Shown piece by piece: positions 7,985 to 17,137 of a stretch of 64,000 nt of DNA. Under the pieces are notes generated by a model, which did no database searches, was not told the DNA's origin, and worked only from the letters and a program-made list of their open reading frames with translations. This stretch comes from JALHOP01 sp964484195 (lineage in GTDB: Bacteria; Myxococcota; XYA12-FULL-58-9; JALHOP01), in NCBI GenBank assembly GCA_964484195.1, contig CAZAER010000015.1, forward strand, positions 41,439 through 105,438. Reading direction: 5' to 3'. Every line of letters starts with the position of its first letter. Within the stretch, counting starts at the first letter, position 1. The position numbers and the translations under genes are program-made.

Positions 7985-10159
7985 TCAGGGCGGTAGCAGC
8001 TCGCCCTGCAGATTCACCCGCGTCTTGATCCCTTCGTCGGTCGCGTCTCGAGCAGCGGTAAACGTGTACGCTCCAGCAGACACGCGCCAGCCGTGCGCCG
8101 CGGTATCGTAGCGGGCGAGCAAACGTCGATCGATATCGACGATCACGTGCCGTCGCTGGTTGGGGGCGAGCTCGACGCGCGCAAAGCCCACGAGCCGCGC
8201 TTGGCCGCCTGGAGGTGTCGCGTAGATTTGCGGTACCGCCGTGCCTGCGCGTTTGCCTGTGTTGACGACGTCGAGCTCGACGCGCGCGCCGTCGCTCTTC
8301 ACGCCTTCCAAGGTGAAGCGCGTGTACGACAACCCGAAGCCGAACGGAAAGAGCGGCCTCGCTTTCTTCGCGGCGTACCAGCGATAGCCGACGTCGGCGC
8401 CCTCGACGTACTTCACCTCGAACGCCTCCTCTTTGTCCGGCGCGCCAGCTGGGCCGGCCTTCACCGCTGCGGCGTATCCATCGAGCACGGGTCGAGGAAG
8501 CTGCTTCTCGTCGGCGGGAAAGGTGATTGGCAGATGTCCCGACGGGTTCACCTCGCCGAGCAGCAAGCGCGCGATGGCGTCGCCGCCACGCTCTCCGGGG
8601 TACCAAACCTCGAGCACGGCGCGGACCTTCGCGAGCCACGGCATGACCACCGGGTTCCCGGTCTCGAGCACGACGACGGTGCGGCGGTTGTGCTTCGCGA
8701 CTGCTTCGATGAGCGCGTCCTGACCGTCCTCGAGGTGCAGGTCGCGCGCGTCCGTACCCTCGACGGCCCACTTCGTCGCGAACACGATGGCGACGTCGGC
8801 TTCCTTGGCGGCTTTGGCGGCGCGCTTCGCATCGCTGCCATCATCGTAGGTGATCACCGTGCCCGGCAGTCGCGCCTGCAACGCCGCCAAAGGTGATGAC
8901 CCGTGGTACGTGACGCAGAAGTACGCGCCGGGAAACATCGGGATCTGGATGGGCGTCCCTGATGCGGCCCGTACCTGCGATGAGCCGCCGCCCGAGAGGA
9001 CACCAACGTCCGCGTGTCCGCCAATGAGGACAAGCCGCTTCACGTCGGGGCCGAGCGGCAAGAGATCGGCTTGGTTCTTGAGGAGCACGGCTCCCTCTTC
9101 GGCCACGCGAAGCGCTACCTGGGCGTGCGCGGCATAGTCGATACGATCCGAAGGGGCGGCGACCGGCTTCTCGATGAGCCCTACCGCGATGATGCTGCGC
9201 AAGATGCGATGCACCATCACGTCGATTTGCGCTTCTTTCACTTCTCCGCGCTCGAGGGCGGCGACGAGCGGAGCTCCCCAATGGATCTCGGTATCGAATT
9301 CCATACCTGATTCCTGATCGAGGCCGGCGACCACCGCTTCCATGGTCCCATGGAGGGCAACCCAGTCCGACATGACCCAGCCGGGGTACTTCCAGTCGTT
9401 CTTCAGCACTTGAGTGAGGAGGAGCTCGTTCTCACAAGCGTAGGCGCCGTTCACCCGGTTGTATGCGCACATCACCGAGCCGGGTCGCCCGTCTTCGATG
9501 GCGATCTGGAACGCGAACAAGTCGCTTTCGCGGAGCGCGGCCTCGTCGATGCGAGCGGACAGCACCATGCGCCCGGTCTCTTGTGCGTTCAACGCGAAGT
9601 GTTTCACCGTCGAAACGATGGCGTTCGACTGGATGCCACGAATGGTCGCGCCGCCGAGCTTCCCGGCAAGCCACGGGTCTTCACCGAGGTACTCGAAGTT
9701 GCGGCCGTTGCGAGGCTCGCGCGTGAGGTTGACGCCGCCCGCGAGCATCACGTTGAAGCCCTTGGCGCGCGCTTCGCTGCCGATCATGACGCCGGCATCG
9801 TAGGCGGCCTGCACGTCGAACGACGCCGCGGTCGCAAGAGCAGCTGGCAACGCGGTGGCGACATCACCTTTGCGCGTGTCTGCCTGATTGGCGACACCGA
9901 GGCTCGCATCGGTCTCGAAGAGCTCGGGGATACCGAGCCGCGGCACGCCGCGAACGTAGCCAGCTCCGACGAGCGCCTCTTTGGGGCGCTTGGTGATCGC
10001 GACGTACCCGCGAACGAGCCGCAGCTTCTCCTCGCGCGTCATCGCCTTGACCCACGAGCTGGCGCGCGCGTCGGGCGATGCCTTGGTGTCGAGCCAGGGA
10101 CGCGTGTCCGCCGGAGCAACGACGCAAAGACTCAGGGCAAGGGCGATTGCGGCGCTCAC
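7985..10159 (-). CDS. exported glycoside hydrolase family 3 protein (beta-glucosidase type)
   Basis: A 724-residue GH3 enzyme of normal length for three-domain beta-glucosidases. A short signal peptide occupies about residues 1-19. The (beta/alpha)8 domain holds the substrate-binding KHFALNAQE motif at about 186-194 and the nucleophile Asp265 in GWVMSDW. The second domain (about 340-560) carries GHADVGVLSGGGSS, and the C-terminal fibronectin-like domain starts after FPFGFGLSYTRF near 610. It probably hydrolyses beta-linked glucosides in the periplasm or outside the cell; the exact linkage cannot be told. The start is a GTG just downstream of the preceding stop, so it is likely the last gene of the 15115-7985 operon. 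Confidence 0.92.
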   Translation of the reverse strand: MSAAIALALSLCVVAPADTRPWLDTKASPDARASSWVKAMTREEKLRLVRGYVAITKRPKEALVGAGYVRGVPRLGIPELFETDASLGVANQADTRKGDVATALPAALATAASFDVQAAYDAGVMIGSEARAKGFNVMLAGGVNLTREPRNGRNFEYLGEDPWLAGKLGGATIRGIQSNAIVSTVKHFALNAQETGRMVLSARIDEAALRESDLFAFQIAIEDGRPGSVMCAYNRVNGAYACENELLLTQVLKNDWKYPGWVMSDWVALHGTMEAVVAGLDQESGMEFDTEIHWGAPLVAALERGEVKEAQIDVMVHRILRSIIAVGLIEKPVAAPSDRIDYAAHAQVALRVAEEGAVLLKNQADLLPLGPDVKRLVLIGGHADVGVLSGGGSSQVRAASGTPIQIPMFPGAYFCVTYHGSSPLAALQARLPGTVITYDDGSDAKRAAKAAKEADVAIVFATKWAVEGTDARDLHLEDGQDALIEAVAKHNRRTVVVLETGNPVVMPWLAKVRAVLEVWYPGERGGDAIARLLLGEVNPSGHLPITFPADEKQLPRPVLDGYAAAVKAGPAGAPDKEEAFEVKYVEGADVGYRWYAAKKARPLFPFGFGLSYTRFTLEGVKSDGARVELDVVNTGKRAGTAVPQIYATPPGGQARLVGFARVELAPNQRRHVIVDIDRRLLARYDTAAHGWRVSAGAYTFTAARDATDEGIKTRVNLQGELLPP

Positions 10160-10165
10160 GACTCG

Positions 10166-12088
10166 TTATTTGTCATTGCCGATGACGCGCATGTGCTCCG
10201 CGAAATCGAGGACGAGAATGTCTCGGCAGTTCGGTGTGACCACGTAGGGCGGGTCGCCCTCGTTCATCGGTTTGAAGCGTTGGTCGCCGTACTCGCCACG
10301 CAACGCCTGCTGCCAGATGATCGGCACGAAGGCGAAGGTGTGCGGGTGCTCGAAGCTCATGCCGTAGCGCTTGAAGCCATCGAGCACCGCGGTCCGGTCG
10401 CCCTCGGAGAGCACGTACTTTTGACCCTTCATGTCACGCAGGAGCTCGTTGACGTCGGGAGGCGTGTCGACACCGGGCGAGATGACGAAGGTGTACTTGT
10501 TCGGCACGGCATCGAGCATCGCGCCCGCGCTCATCGAGCGGTAGTCGTAGACCAATCGAGAATCGGGCTTGGCCTCGGTCTTCGGCGTGAGCGCATTGCC
10601 GCCACCGTCGACGAAGACCATGGAGTCGACCGAGCCCTCGGCGTCGAGGACCGCTTGCAGACGTTGGCGCAAGTCACAGCCGAGATCGTCCATGACGACA
10701 TAGGTCGGGATCTCGTCGGCAAACCGGTGTTCGTAGTGCCGGCCCTTCATCAGCGTCTTGGAATCGATACGATAGACTCCGGGAGCGATCTCTTTCGCGG
10801 AACCGAAGATCTCACGTTCCGCTCTAACGGACACGACGAACTTCGGCGTCTTGCCTGCGCGCGCCAAAAGCTCGAGGCCCTGACGGGCGCTGAGACCGTC
10901 GGAGCCACCGCCGATGCCAACGGTTGCGAAGGTTTGCCCCTTGAGTGATGCGAGGCTCGAGATCTGAGGAAGCTCTTCGTAGTTGATCGGCGGCACGTAA
11001 CGGATGAGCGACTCTTGATAGGTCTTGGGCTTCCGTTCCCACTTGTAGCCAAGGCACGGGTTGTCGGTGAGACCAAGGCGATCGAACCTAGAGACCGACC
11101 AGGTGATGCGGAAGAAGTTGCGGTGGCCAGCGACCTGCGATGCGTTGGCCCGATGCGCGGTGTACGCATCCATGCCATACGCGTAACCGGCCTTGAGCTG
11201 GACCTCGCGCCCGGGATCGTTCAGGCGGTCCATTTCGGTGAACACGTTGTGCCGGGTTGGATCGAGGTGACTCAGGTCGAACGCCTGGGTACTGCCCACG
11301 GTAGGAGCGAGGTTCGAGCCGAAGATCGAGAACTCGATCGGCACCTTCTCCTTGCGCTCTTCGCCCTGAAAGCCGTCGACGTGCATACCGCCACGGCGTT
11401 GCAACTGACCGGGCACGAGATCGCTCGAATGGAACGTCAGGTAGGCGAGCAAACCTTCCGCGCCGGGATGGATGGCGTGGAAGAAGTCGATGGCACGCTG
11501 GACGAGCGGTGCAAGCGCGGCGAAGTCGTCCGGCAGCACGTAGTCAGAGTGCGGCAGGTGAAACGGCATGTCGAGAACGCTCGGGAGATCGAGCTGCGAA
11601 TACTCGCTGAGGTTCGGGATCTCGAAGAGCTCTTTCGGCACGTGCACGTCGCGCAGATTCGCGAAGTCCCAGACCTGACCGACGTGACGGAACGCAGGGT
11701 CATCACGCATATCAGCGGACAACTCCGTCGGCTGCGGGCGTAACACGAAGCCAGTGCGCTGAAGGATGGGGACTTCGAAGCGGATCTTGCCGTACTGGAT
11801 GACCTCGACCGGACGTGCGGGCTTGGTATCTCCCGACCCGGTCAGCGTCGTGGCGGCGACTGCACGCGCGATGAGATCTTGCGCGCTGATGCCGAGCGAC
11901 GCCGCGGCTTCTGCGACGACTTGGCTCGCGAGGCGATCGAGAGAGCTGGCGCTGGGCTGGGCGCCGAGGGCTTTCATCGCTTCGCCGATCGATGCGCGAA
12001 CATCCGGCGGAGCTGATGACGACGTTGGGGTGCTGAGCTCGTGGAGCACGGCGCTGGAAGAGAGTGGTGGGAGACGCCCGGAGATCAT
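10166..12088 (-). CDS. 2OG-Fe(II) oxygenase-like / DUF1152-like fusion
   Basis: A 640-residue two-part protein. The first about 55 residues are Ser/Pro-rich and disordered, without a Sec signal. Residues about 100-330 look like a 2-oxoglutarate/Fe(II) oxygenase or phytanoyl-hydroxylase-type domain: an HxD pair in GGMHVDGFQGE, a distal His in DAYTAHRAN, and an Arg shortly after in NFFRITWS. Residues about 370-640 resemble DUF1152: FATVGIGGGSDGLSARQGLE near the start and MVFVDGGGNALTP further on, both typical phosphate-binding-like glycine motifs of that family. The ATG overlaps the stop of the SCP2-like gene (ATGA), which fixes the start. The substrate is unknown. Both domain calls are by eye. 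Confidence 0.6.
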   Translation of the reverse strand: MISGRLPPLSSSAVLHELSTPTSSSAPPDVRASIGEAMKALGAQPSASSLDRLASQVVAEAAASLGISAQDLIARAVAATTLTGSGDTKPARPVEVIQYGKIRFEVPILQRTGFVLRPQPTELSADMRDDPAFRHVGQVWDFANLRDVHVPKELFEIPNLSEYSQLDLPSVLDMPFHLPHSDYVLPDDFAALAPLVQRAIDFFHAIHPGAEGLLAYLTFHSSDLVPGQLQRRGGMHVDGFQGEERKEKVPIEFSIFGSNLAPTVGSTQAFDLSHLDPTRHNVFTEMDRLNDPGREVQLKAGYAYGMDAYTAHRANASQVAGHRNFFRITWSVSRFDRLGLTDNPCLGYKWERKPKTYQESLIRYVPPINYEELPQISSLASLKGQTFATVGIGGGSDGLSARQGLELLARAGKTPKFVVSVRAEREIFGSAKEIAPGVYRIDSKTLMKGRHYEHRFADEIPTYVVMDDLGCDLRQRLQAVLDAEGSVDSMVFVDGGGNALTPKTEAKPDSRLVYDYRSMSAGAMLDAVPNKYTFVISPGVDTPPDVNELLRDMKGQKYVLSEGDRTAVLDGFKRYGMSFEHPHTFAFVPIIWQQALRGEYGDQRFKPMNEGDPPYVVTPNCRDILVLDFAEHMRVIGNDK

Positions 12089-12462
12089 GACGTAGCTCCC
12101 GTACGCACACCCAACCATGAGCGCGGCGCACCGAGCTTGCTCAGGCGTGCAAACACCTCGCGAAACAACGACTGGTCGCCGTGCAACGCGAAGAGGTTCG
12201 ATTCGTTCGTCGAGCCCGCAAGGTAGCGAGCGAGCGCCGGTTCGCTGATCTCGACGCGCGTCTGGGCGTCACGCGCCCATCCGTCGCGGGGCGCGACACC
12301 TTGCGGCCACACCTCGAGGTAAAAGGCGTCGGGACCGAGATCGGTCGCGGTCGTAAATTGAATGACGCCGGGCCGCCCCGGGTACGCAGCAGCGCCAAGA
12401 GCCCTGAATCGCTCGCTAATTGCTGCCCACCACACGCGATGGCTCGATGCCCGACCGTCCAC
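12085..12462 (-). CDS. SCP2-like small protein
   Basis: A 125-residue soluble protein whose pattern resembles sterol-carrier-protein-2-like lipid-binding domains: strands VIQFTTATD and DAFYLEVWPQGV, then RVEISEPALARYLAGSTNES and the helix LFREVFARLSKL, like the paired strand/helix end of SCP2. It could bind a lipid or a hydrophobic substrate for the oxygenase-like product encoded next, to which it is translationally coupled. The assignment is tentative. The GTG start at 12462 is the longest; a GTG nine codons inside is an alternative. Confidence 0.5.
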   Translation of the reverse strand: MDGRASSHRVWWAAISERFRALGAAAYPGRPGVIQFTTATDLGPDAFYLEVWPQGVAPRDGWARDAQTRVEISEPALARYLAGSTNESNLFALHGDQSLFREVFARLSKLGAPRSWLGVRTGATS

Positions 12463-12521
12463 AACACGCCCCAGTTTTTCGGCTTCTGGGTTGTTTATCG
12501 GTGAGTCACGACCTCGCGTTG

Positions 12522-13040
12522 CTAGCGTTTCACGACGCTATACGTGTTCTTCAGCAGATCGACGCGGGCGACGAAGGTCTTACAAACGTCGATGTTCGCG
12601 ACGTTGCCGTCGGCGGCGAGCACAGCCCCGGCAATCCACGGAAAATTGCCCATGTCTTCTTGCATGGTCTTCGAGAGCTGCTCGAGGTCGGGGATGTCCT
12701 TGTGCAGGTCGAACGACGCGACCTTTTTCCCTTCGAAGTCGTACAGGTCGATGTGGCCGAGCGACATCCCCGAGTCACCCAAGCCGCCGATGTAAACGAC
12801 TCGCTTGGCTGGCGCGCTGATCAACATCTCGGAAGGCGGCAGCAAACGTTCCGGCCAGGTGTGCTTCTCGTCGGGAGCGGTGAGCTTGGGTTTGCCGTCC
12901 TTGAACAAGGTCAAGGTGACCTTCTTGGTGGGGTCCTGGTAAGCGACTTTGTCCGGTACAGCGACCTTCATGGCGAGCCCCTCGGCGGCGACCAATGTGA
13001 CCGCGATAGCAAACGCAATGTTCGACACGCTTGGTTTCAT
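12522..13040 (-). CDS. exported hypothetical protein, 172 aa
   Basis: A protein with a Sec signal peptide (KPSVSNIAFAIAVTLVAAEG, cleaved near residue 24) and a soluble domain with alternating strands (KVTLTLFKDGKPKLTAPDEK, SLGHIDLYDFEGKKVASFDL). Two cysteine-poor halves and no catalytic motif are visible. It is probably periplasmic. The ATG at 13040 is preferred over a TTG at 13052 because it starts the signal peptide directly. It lies 12 bp after the response-regulator gene in the same operon, so it may be regulated together with the glycosidase genes. Confidence 0.6.
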   Translation of the reverse strand: MKPSVSNIAFAIAVTLVAAEGLAMKVAVPDKVAYQDPTKKVTLTLFKDGKPKLTAPDEKHTWPERLLPPSEMLISAPAKRVVYIGGLGDSGMSLGHIDLYDFEGKKVASFDLHKDIPDLEQLSKTMQEDMGNFPWIAGAVLAADGNVANIDVCKTFVARVDLLKNTYSVVKR

Positions 13041-13052
13041 GGCGCCACTCAA

Positions 13053-13691
13053 TCACAGCTCGTCGCGTAAGTCCTCCAGCGCCAACCTCACGAGATGACT
13101 TCGGGTGCGTACGCCGGTCTTTGCGAAGAGCTGCTGGAGCGACGACTTGACGGCGCTCTCCGATACCGCGAGCCGCTCGCCGATCTCCTTGTTGGCGAGG
13201 CCCTGCAGCACCAGACGTAGCACCTGCCGGTCGCGCTCGGTCAGGCGGATACGCGGACGTGCTGGCGCAACCGCCTCCTCTGCCAAGCGCTGGAGATACG
13301 ATTGGTTGAGGAGCACCTGGCCCGCGGCGACGCTGAGAATGCTCTGATAGAGCTCCGACGGCGGCTGGTTCTTGTGAATGATGCCGAAGCAGCCGAGACG
13401 AATGAGCTCGAGCGCGTGCTGGTCGGGAAGTCCGGCCGTCACCACCAAGATACGCCCGCCAAAAGCGCGCTCGCGCAGCTCACGCGCCAAGGTCAGCGCC
13501 GTCTCCTCACCGAGGTCATAGTCGAGGATCAAGATGTCGACGCGCACTTTGGCGATCTCGCGCAACGCTTCCTCGACCGTGCCCGCGCTCCCCGCGACGC
13601 GCAGCTTCGGGTCGGTCTGCAGCAGGCGCAACAACCCTTCGCGAAAGAGAGCGTGGTCGTCGACGACGAAAAGATTGATGCGGTGGGGCAT
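13053..13691 (-). CDS. NarL/LuxR-family response regulator
   Basis: A 212-residue two-domain regulator. Residues 6-120 form a receiver with the acidic pair VVDDH, the phospho-acceptor Asp in DILILDYDLG at about residue 56 and the Lys in FGIIHKNQPP. Residues 145-205 form a LuxR-type helix-turn-helix (LTERDRQVLRLVLQGLANKE, then GERLAVSESAVKSSLQQLF). The ATG overlaps the kinase stop (ATGA). It presumably binds DNA as a dimer after phosphorylation by the kinase encoded immediately upstream and may control the downstream genes of the same operon. Confidence 0.9.
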   Translation of the reverse strand: MPHRINLFVVDDHALFREGLLRLLQTDPKLRVAGSAGTVEEALREIAKVRVDILILDYDLGEETALTLARELRERAFGGRILVVTAGLPDQHALELIRLGCFGIIHKNQPPSELYQSILSVAAGQVLLNQSYLQRLAEEAVAPARPRIRLTERDRQVLRLVLQGLANKEIGERLAVSESAVKSSLQQLFAKTGVRTRSHLVRLALEDLRDEL

Positions 13692-15115
13692 CAGGCGCTC
13701 TCCAGAAGCGCGACCGGCTCGGCCACGAGACTGACGTCGAAGCGGCACCCCGTGCTCGTGGGCACATGCGTGATGCTGCCGTTGAAGGCGAGCATGATCT
13801 GACGCGACACGAAGAGGCCGAGCCCGGTGCCCTCGGCGCCCGGCCGAAACGGTTGGAAGAGAATCGAGGCGTCGCGCACTCCGGGTCCGTTGTCGATCAC
13901 GCTCACCACGACGCGGCCAGCGTGACGGCTCGTCTTGATGTGCAGCGACGGCCGCGCTTCTCGCTCGACGGCGCGCAACGCATTCTGCGTGAGGTTCAAG
14001 AAGACCTGCAGCAAGCCATGTTCTTCCGCTTGGACCACGGCGTCGTCTTGCGACCACTCGATGTCCGCGCCGAGCTCACTCCAGTCGGGCTCTATGACCA
14101 GGCGAAGCTGCTCGAGGACGACCGAGAGCTTCACCCACTCGGGGCTCTGCTCCTTGCTACTGCGGAGGTTCGCGGATGCAATCTGCCCGAGGCTCTCGAC
14201 CAGCGTGCTCAGCGCACGAAAGTCGGCGTCGTTGAGGATCGCCTCGTGGCGCGCGAGGTTTGCAGTCACCACCGAGATCGCCGAGCAAAGGTTGCGAATC
14301 TCGTGCGACACCGCGCCGGCGAGCAGGCGATTGTAGTCGGTGAAATGACGAAACGACTCGAGCTCGCGATCGCGGACTTCCTCGGACACGTCGACGAAGA
14401 TCCCCGCGAGGCATCGCGCTCCGCCCTCGCCATAAGTCGAGAACCACGTGACCATGGGAAATTGAACGCCACTCGCACGCCGCGCCCAACTGGTCGTGGT
14501 GATACGCATCGGCGCACCGGTCTCGCCGAGCGCGAGCGCCTGCGCGAAGACCGGAAGATTGTCGTCGACGCGCTTGCCGACCAAGTCTTCGCTGTCACCG
14601 AAGCCGAGAAGCTCGTGCGCGGCGCGGTTCGCGAACAACACCTTGGCGTCGCGGTCGAGCGTCACGATGGCCGCTGGGCTCGAGTACGCTAGCATTCGCA
14701 ATTGATCTTCGGCGAGATGCCGGCGCTCCTTCTCGAGCCGGACGTCCGCGAAAGCGGCAAGAAGCTTGCGCCGGTTGCGCGTCATCTCCGCAACCAGCAA
14801 GCCGACGCCGCTGTACGCGAGCACCGCCATGGCGAACCGCAGCCAGTACTCGATACCCGCGAAGTCGGTGAAGAACCCGCGGATCCAGCCACACGCAATG
14901 GCTGCAGCGACGACGTAACCGCGCCGGCCGAGTGTGCCGACGACCGCGACCGGCAACACGTAGAGAACGCCCAGCGAGTAGCCCAGCCGCGACTGCCACT
15001 CGAGCAAGACGATGCAGGCCACCAGCAGCATGGCGCCGCCGACGCGCCGCGCGCGGTGAACGGGTCGCGAACCGTTCATGAGTTGCTCCCACACCAGGCG
15101 CTCCTTCGCGACCAT
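13691..15115 (-). CDS. PAS-domain sensor histidine kinase
   Basis: A 474-residue inner-membrane kinase. Residues about 25-115 are hydrophobic, with three or four transmembrane helices, resembling a small MASE-like sensor module. A PAS domain lies at about 145-260 (MLAYSSPAAIVTLDRDAKVL and FANRAAHELLGF). The dimerisation/H-box is AVSHEIRNLCSAISV at about 285-300, and the ATP-binding domain has N-box FLNLTQNALRAV, G1 VIDNGPGV and G2 GAEGTGLGLFVSRQI. The H-box has Asn-Leu where many kinases have Thr-Pro. It forms a pair with the overlapping response regulator. The start may instead be the ATG at 15079. Confidence 0.88.
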   Translation of the reverse strand: MVAKERLVWEQLMNGSRPVHRARRVGGAMLLVACIVLLEWQSRLGYSLGVLYVLPVAVVGTLGRRGYVVAAAIACGWIRGFFTDFAGIEYWLRFAMAVLAYSGVGLLVAEMTRNRRKLLAAFADVRLEKERRHLAEDQLRMLAYSSPAAIVTLDRDAKVLFANRAAHELLGFGDSEDLVGKRVDDNLPVFAQALALGETGAPMRITTTSWARRASGVQFPMVTWFSTYGEGGARCLAGIFVDVSEEVRDRELESFRHFTDYNRLLAGAVSHEIRNLCSAISVVTANLARHEAILNDADFRALSTLVESLGQIASANLRSSKEQSPEWVKLSVVLEQLRLVIEPDWSELGADIEWSQDDAVVQAEEHGLLQVFLNLTQNALRAVEREARPSLHIKTSRHAGRVVVSVIDNGPGVRDASILFQPFRPGAEGTGLGLFVSRQIMLAFNGSITHVPTSTGCRFDVSLVAEPVALLESA

Positions 15116-15155
15116 CCAACGTGTGAATGTCCGGGAGCATTCCCGCGAGCACTAC

Positions 15156-15169
15156 CTATCTTTAGATAG
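15156..15169. promoter_or_regulatory. candidate operator, inverted repeat CTATCT-TT-AGATAG
   Basis: A perfect inverted repeat with 6-bp arms, AT-rich in an otherwise GC-rich stretch. It lies in the 148-bp spacer between the divergent histidine-kinase and bestrophin genes. It could be a repressor site or overlap the -10 boxes of both promoters. No matching regulator is known from the window. Confidence 0.35.
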
Positions 15170-15263
15170 ACGGCCGCCCGTCGTTCGGTGGCGAGCGATG
15201 CGCAGCCAAAGATGCACGCGCGATGGCTGCCCAGGCGCGGCGATGGTGCGTAGCGTGCCGGTC

Positions 15264-16166
15264 ATGATCGTCCGTGATCGACTCTCCCTGGGCCGCGTGT
15301 GGCCCAACGCTTCGCGGCGCCTCGCGTGGTTGCTGGTGTTCGACGTCTCGGTCGCCGTCGCCTTCGTCTGGGGCGGGGCGGAGTGGCTGTCGCTCCCCAA
15401 CCTGCCGCTCGCCATGATGGGCGGCGCGCTCAGTATCTTCCTCGCGTTCCGGAACAACTCCGCCTACGACCGCTGGTGGGAAGCGCGCGGTCTTTGGGGC
15501 GCGATGGTCAACACCGCGCGCACGTTCTCACGTCAGGTTTTGACCCTCATCGACGTCGAGGGAGAAGCCGCGCACGACCCGAAGCTCCGCGAGCTCGTCG
15601 AGCTGCAATACGCATACGTGCACACACTGCGTTGCCACCTACGCCGGCAGAACCCGTTCCCCGAGCTCGGAGCGCTCGAGCCAGCGCTCATCGAGCGCTT
15701 GCGGAACGAGCGCAACGTTCCGATCGCGATGATCCTCGCCATGGGAGAGCGCTTGCGTGCCCTCTACGTCGCGGGTCGCATGGACGCCTTCAGATTCACG
15801 ACCCTCGATCGGACGCTCGGCGCGCTCTGTGACGTTCAAGGAGGCTGCGAGCGCATCAAGGGCACACCGTTGCCGCGTCAGTACGAGTATCTGCCGCGCG
15901 TCCTAGTGAGCGCGTATTGCTTGCTGCTGCCTCTCGGCCAAGTCGCGGGCATGGGACTGCTCACGCCGCTCGCGTCATCGCTCGTCGCATTCATTTTCAT
16001 CGCGCTCGAAGCCATCGGCCGAGACCTCGAGGACCCGTTCGAGCTGACGGCGCACGACACGCCTCTCGGCAGTCTCAGCCGCATGATCGAGATCAACCTG
16101 CGCCAGAACCTTGGCGAGCGCGTCTTGCCGCCCGAGGTCAGAGCCATCGACGGCTTCGTTTACTGA
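15264..16166 (+). CDS. bestrophin-family (RFP-TM) membrane channel
   Basis: A 300-residue membrane protein of the bestrophin-like family, which forms pentameric anion or cation channels. Features typical of the family are the first helix pair (LAWLLVFDVSVAVAFVWGG), the highly conserved FLAFRNNSAYDRWWEARGLW at about 63-82, and the late FELTAHDTPLGSLSRMIEIN segment at about 250-270, which includes the conserved DPF block (EDPFELTAHD). It is followed 12 bp later by the universal stress protein gene, so the two are probably cotranscribed. The start ATG at 15264 was chosen because upstream codons do not fit the family. Confidence 0.88.
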   Translation: MIVRDRLSLGRVWPNASRRLAWLLVFDVSVAVAFVWGGAEWLSLPNLPLAMMGGALSIFLAFRNNSAYDRWWEARGLWGAMVNTARTFSRQVLTLIDVEGEAAHDPKLRELVELQYAYVHTLRCHLRRQNPFPELGALEPALIERLRNERNVPIAMILAMGERLRALYVAGRMDAFRFTTLDRTLGALCDVQGGCERIKGTPLPRQYEYLPRVLVSAYCLLLPLGQVAGMGLLTPLASSLVAFIFIALEAIGRDLEDPFELTAHDTPLGSLSRMIEINLRQNLGERVLPPEVRAIDGFVY

Positions 16167-16178
16167 AGGACCCGAACC

Positions 16179-17102
16179 ATGCTGAGCCAGAAAGCCACGG
16201 AGATTCTCTTCCTCACCAACTTCTCGGACGCCTGCTTCCGGGCGACGCGCGCCGTGGCGCAGATGGCCGACGATATGGAGGTCGGCCTGACGCTGCTCTA
16301 TGCACGTGACCCCGCGGTCGAGACCCGTGAATGCGCCGAAGACAAGCTGCGGAGCTTCTTCCCCGAGGCAGACCGCTACCGCGTATGCCGCCGCCTCGTG
16401 ACCGACGGAGACGTCGTGACCGCTGTAGCGGAATTGCGAGCGAGGCGCCGCATCGATCTCGCCGTCGCGCCGGTCTCCGACCGCTTCACCTGGCCGAGAC
16501 TGTTCCACACCTCGGTGCGCGGTAGGCTCGTCAAGGAGCTCGGCCTGAGTGTGTGGACGGTGGGCCGCACCGCTCGACCAGCAAAGCTCGGCGCCGCCGT
16601 GAAGAACATCGCTTGCGTGATCGACGGCGGCGACGGCGACGACAAACATCTCGAGGCCGCGGCCGACTACGCGGGCAAGCTCGGAGCGACCTTGCATCTG
16701 TTGCACGTCATGCCGGAGGTGGACGAGGGCGCTCTCTTTGGGCCCAGTGCGCTCCTGTCGGAGCACGAGGTCGAAGAGCGCTACGCGCGCGTGCTCCCGA
16801 AAATGCGTGCCGAGATCCACGTGTCACCTGGCGGGCGGGCAGGAGAGCTGCAGCGATTGATTGGCGCGTGCGACGCGGATCTCCTGTTCTTGAACGAGCG
16901 ACGCTCAGTTCGCGAGGGAGCCTTCTCGTCGCGGCTGGCGCGCGTCATCGACAAGGTCCAGTGCCCGAGCGTGTGCGTCAGCAAGTTTGGACTCGCGCTC
17001 CACTCCGACGTGGGCCCAGCGCGACGCGTGCGCGTGCCCGACCCCGTGGCGACGGCAATCGCCCGTGGCGCTGCCATGCTCGTATCGCCGGCGTGGGGAT
17101 GA
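16179..17102 (+). CDS. tandem universal stress protein (UspA family)
   Basis: A 307-residue protein with two Usp halves. The first (about 6-128) begins EILFLTNFSDACFRATRAVA and the second (about 144-280) begins NIACVIDGGDGDDKHLEAAA, ending in VQCPSVCVSKFG. Tandem Usp proteins are usually cytoplasmic and may bind ATP, but the GxxxxG-S/T signature is poorly kept in both halves, so nucleotide binding is uncertain. The C-terminal about 25 residues are a tail outside the domain. Its context between a channel and a cation antiporter suggests a role in osmotic or ionic stress, by inference. Confidence 0.82.
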   Translation: MLSQKATEILFLTNFSDACFRATRAVAQMADDMEVGLTLLYARDPAVETRECAEDKLRSFFPEADRYRVCRRLVTDGDVVTAVAELRARRRIDLAVAPVSDRFTWPRLFHTSVRGRLVKELGLSVWTVGRTARPAKLGAAVKNIACVIDGGDGDDKHLEAAADYAGKLGATLHLLHVMPEVDEGALFGPSALLSEHEVEERYARVLPKMRAEIHVSPGGRAGELQRLIGACDADLLFLNERRSVREGAFSSRLARVIDKVQCPSVCVSKFGLALHSDVGPARRVRVPDPVATAIARGAAMLVSPAWG

Positions 17103-17137
17103 CCCGACCTCGGCCGAGGACTTAAGATAGGCCCCTC

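Noticed and set aside
9350..10948. A long + strand frame across GH3 and the oxygenase-like fusion
   Set aside because: Its residues have no domain character and it runs opposite two well-supported genes.
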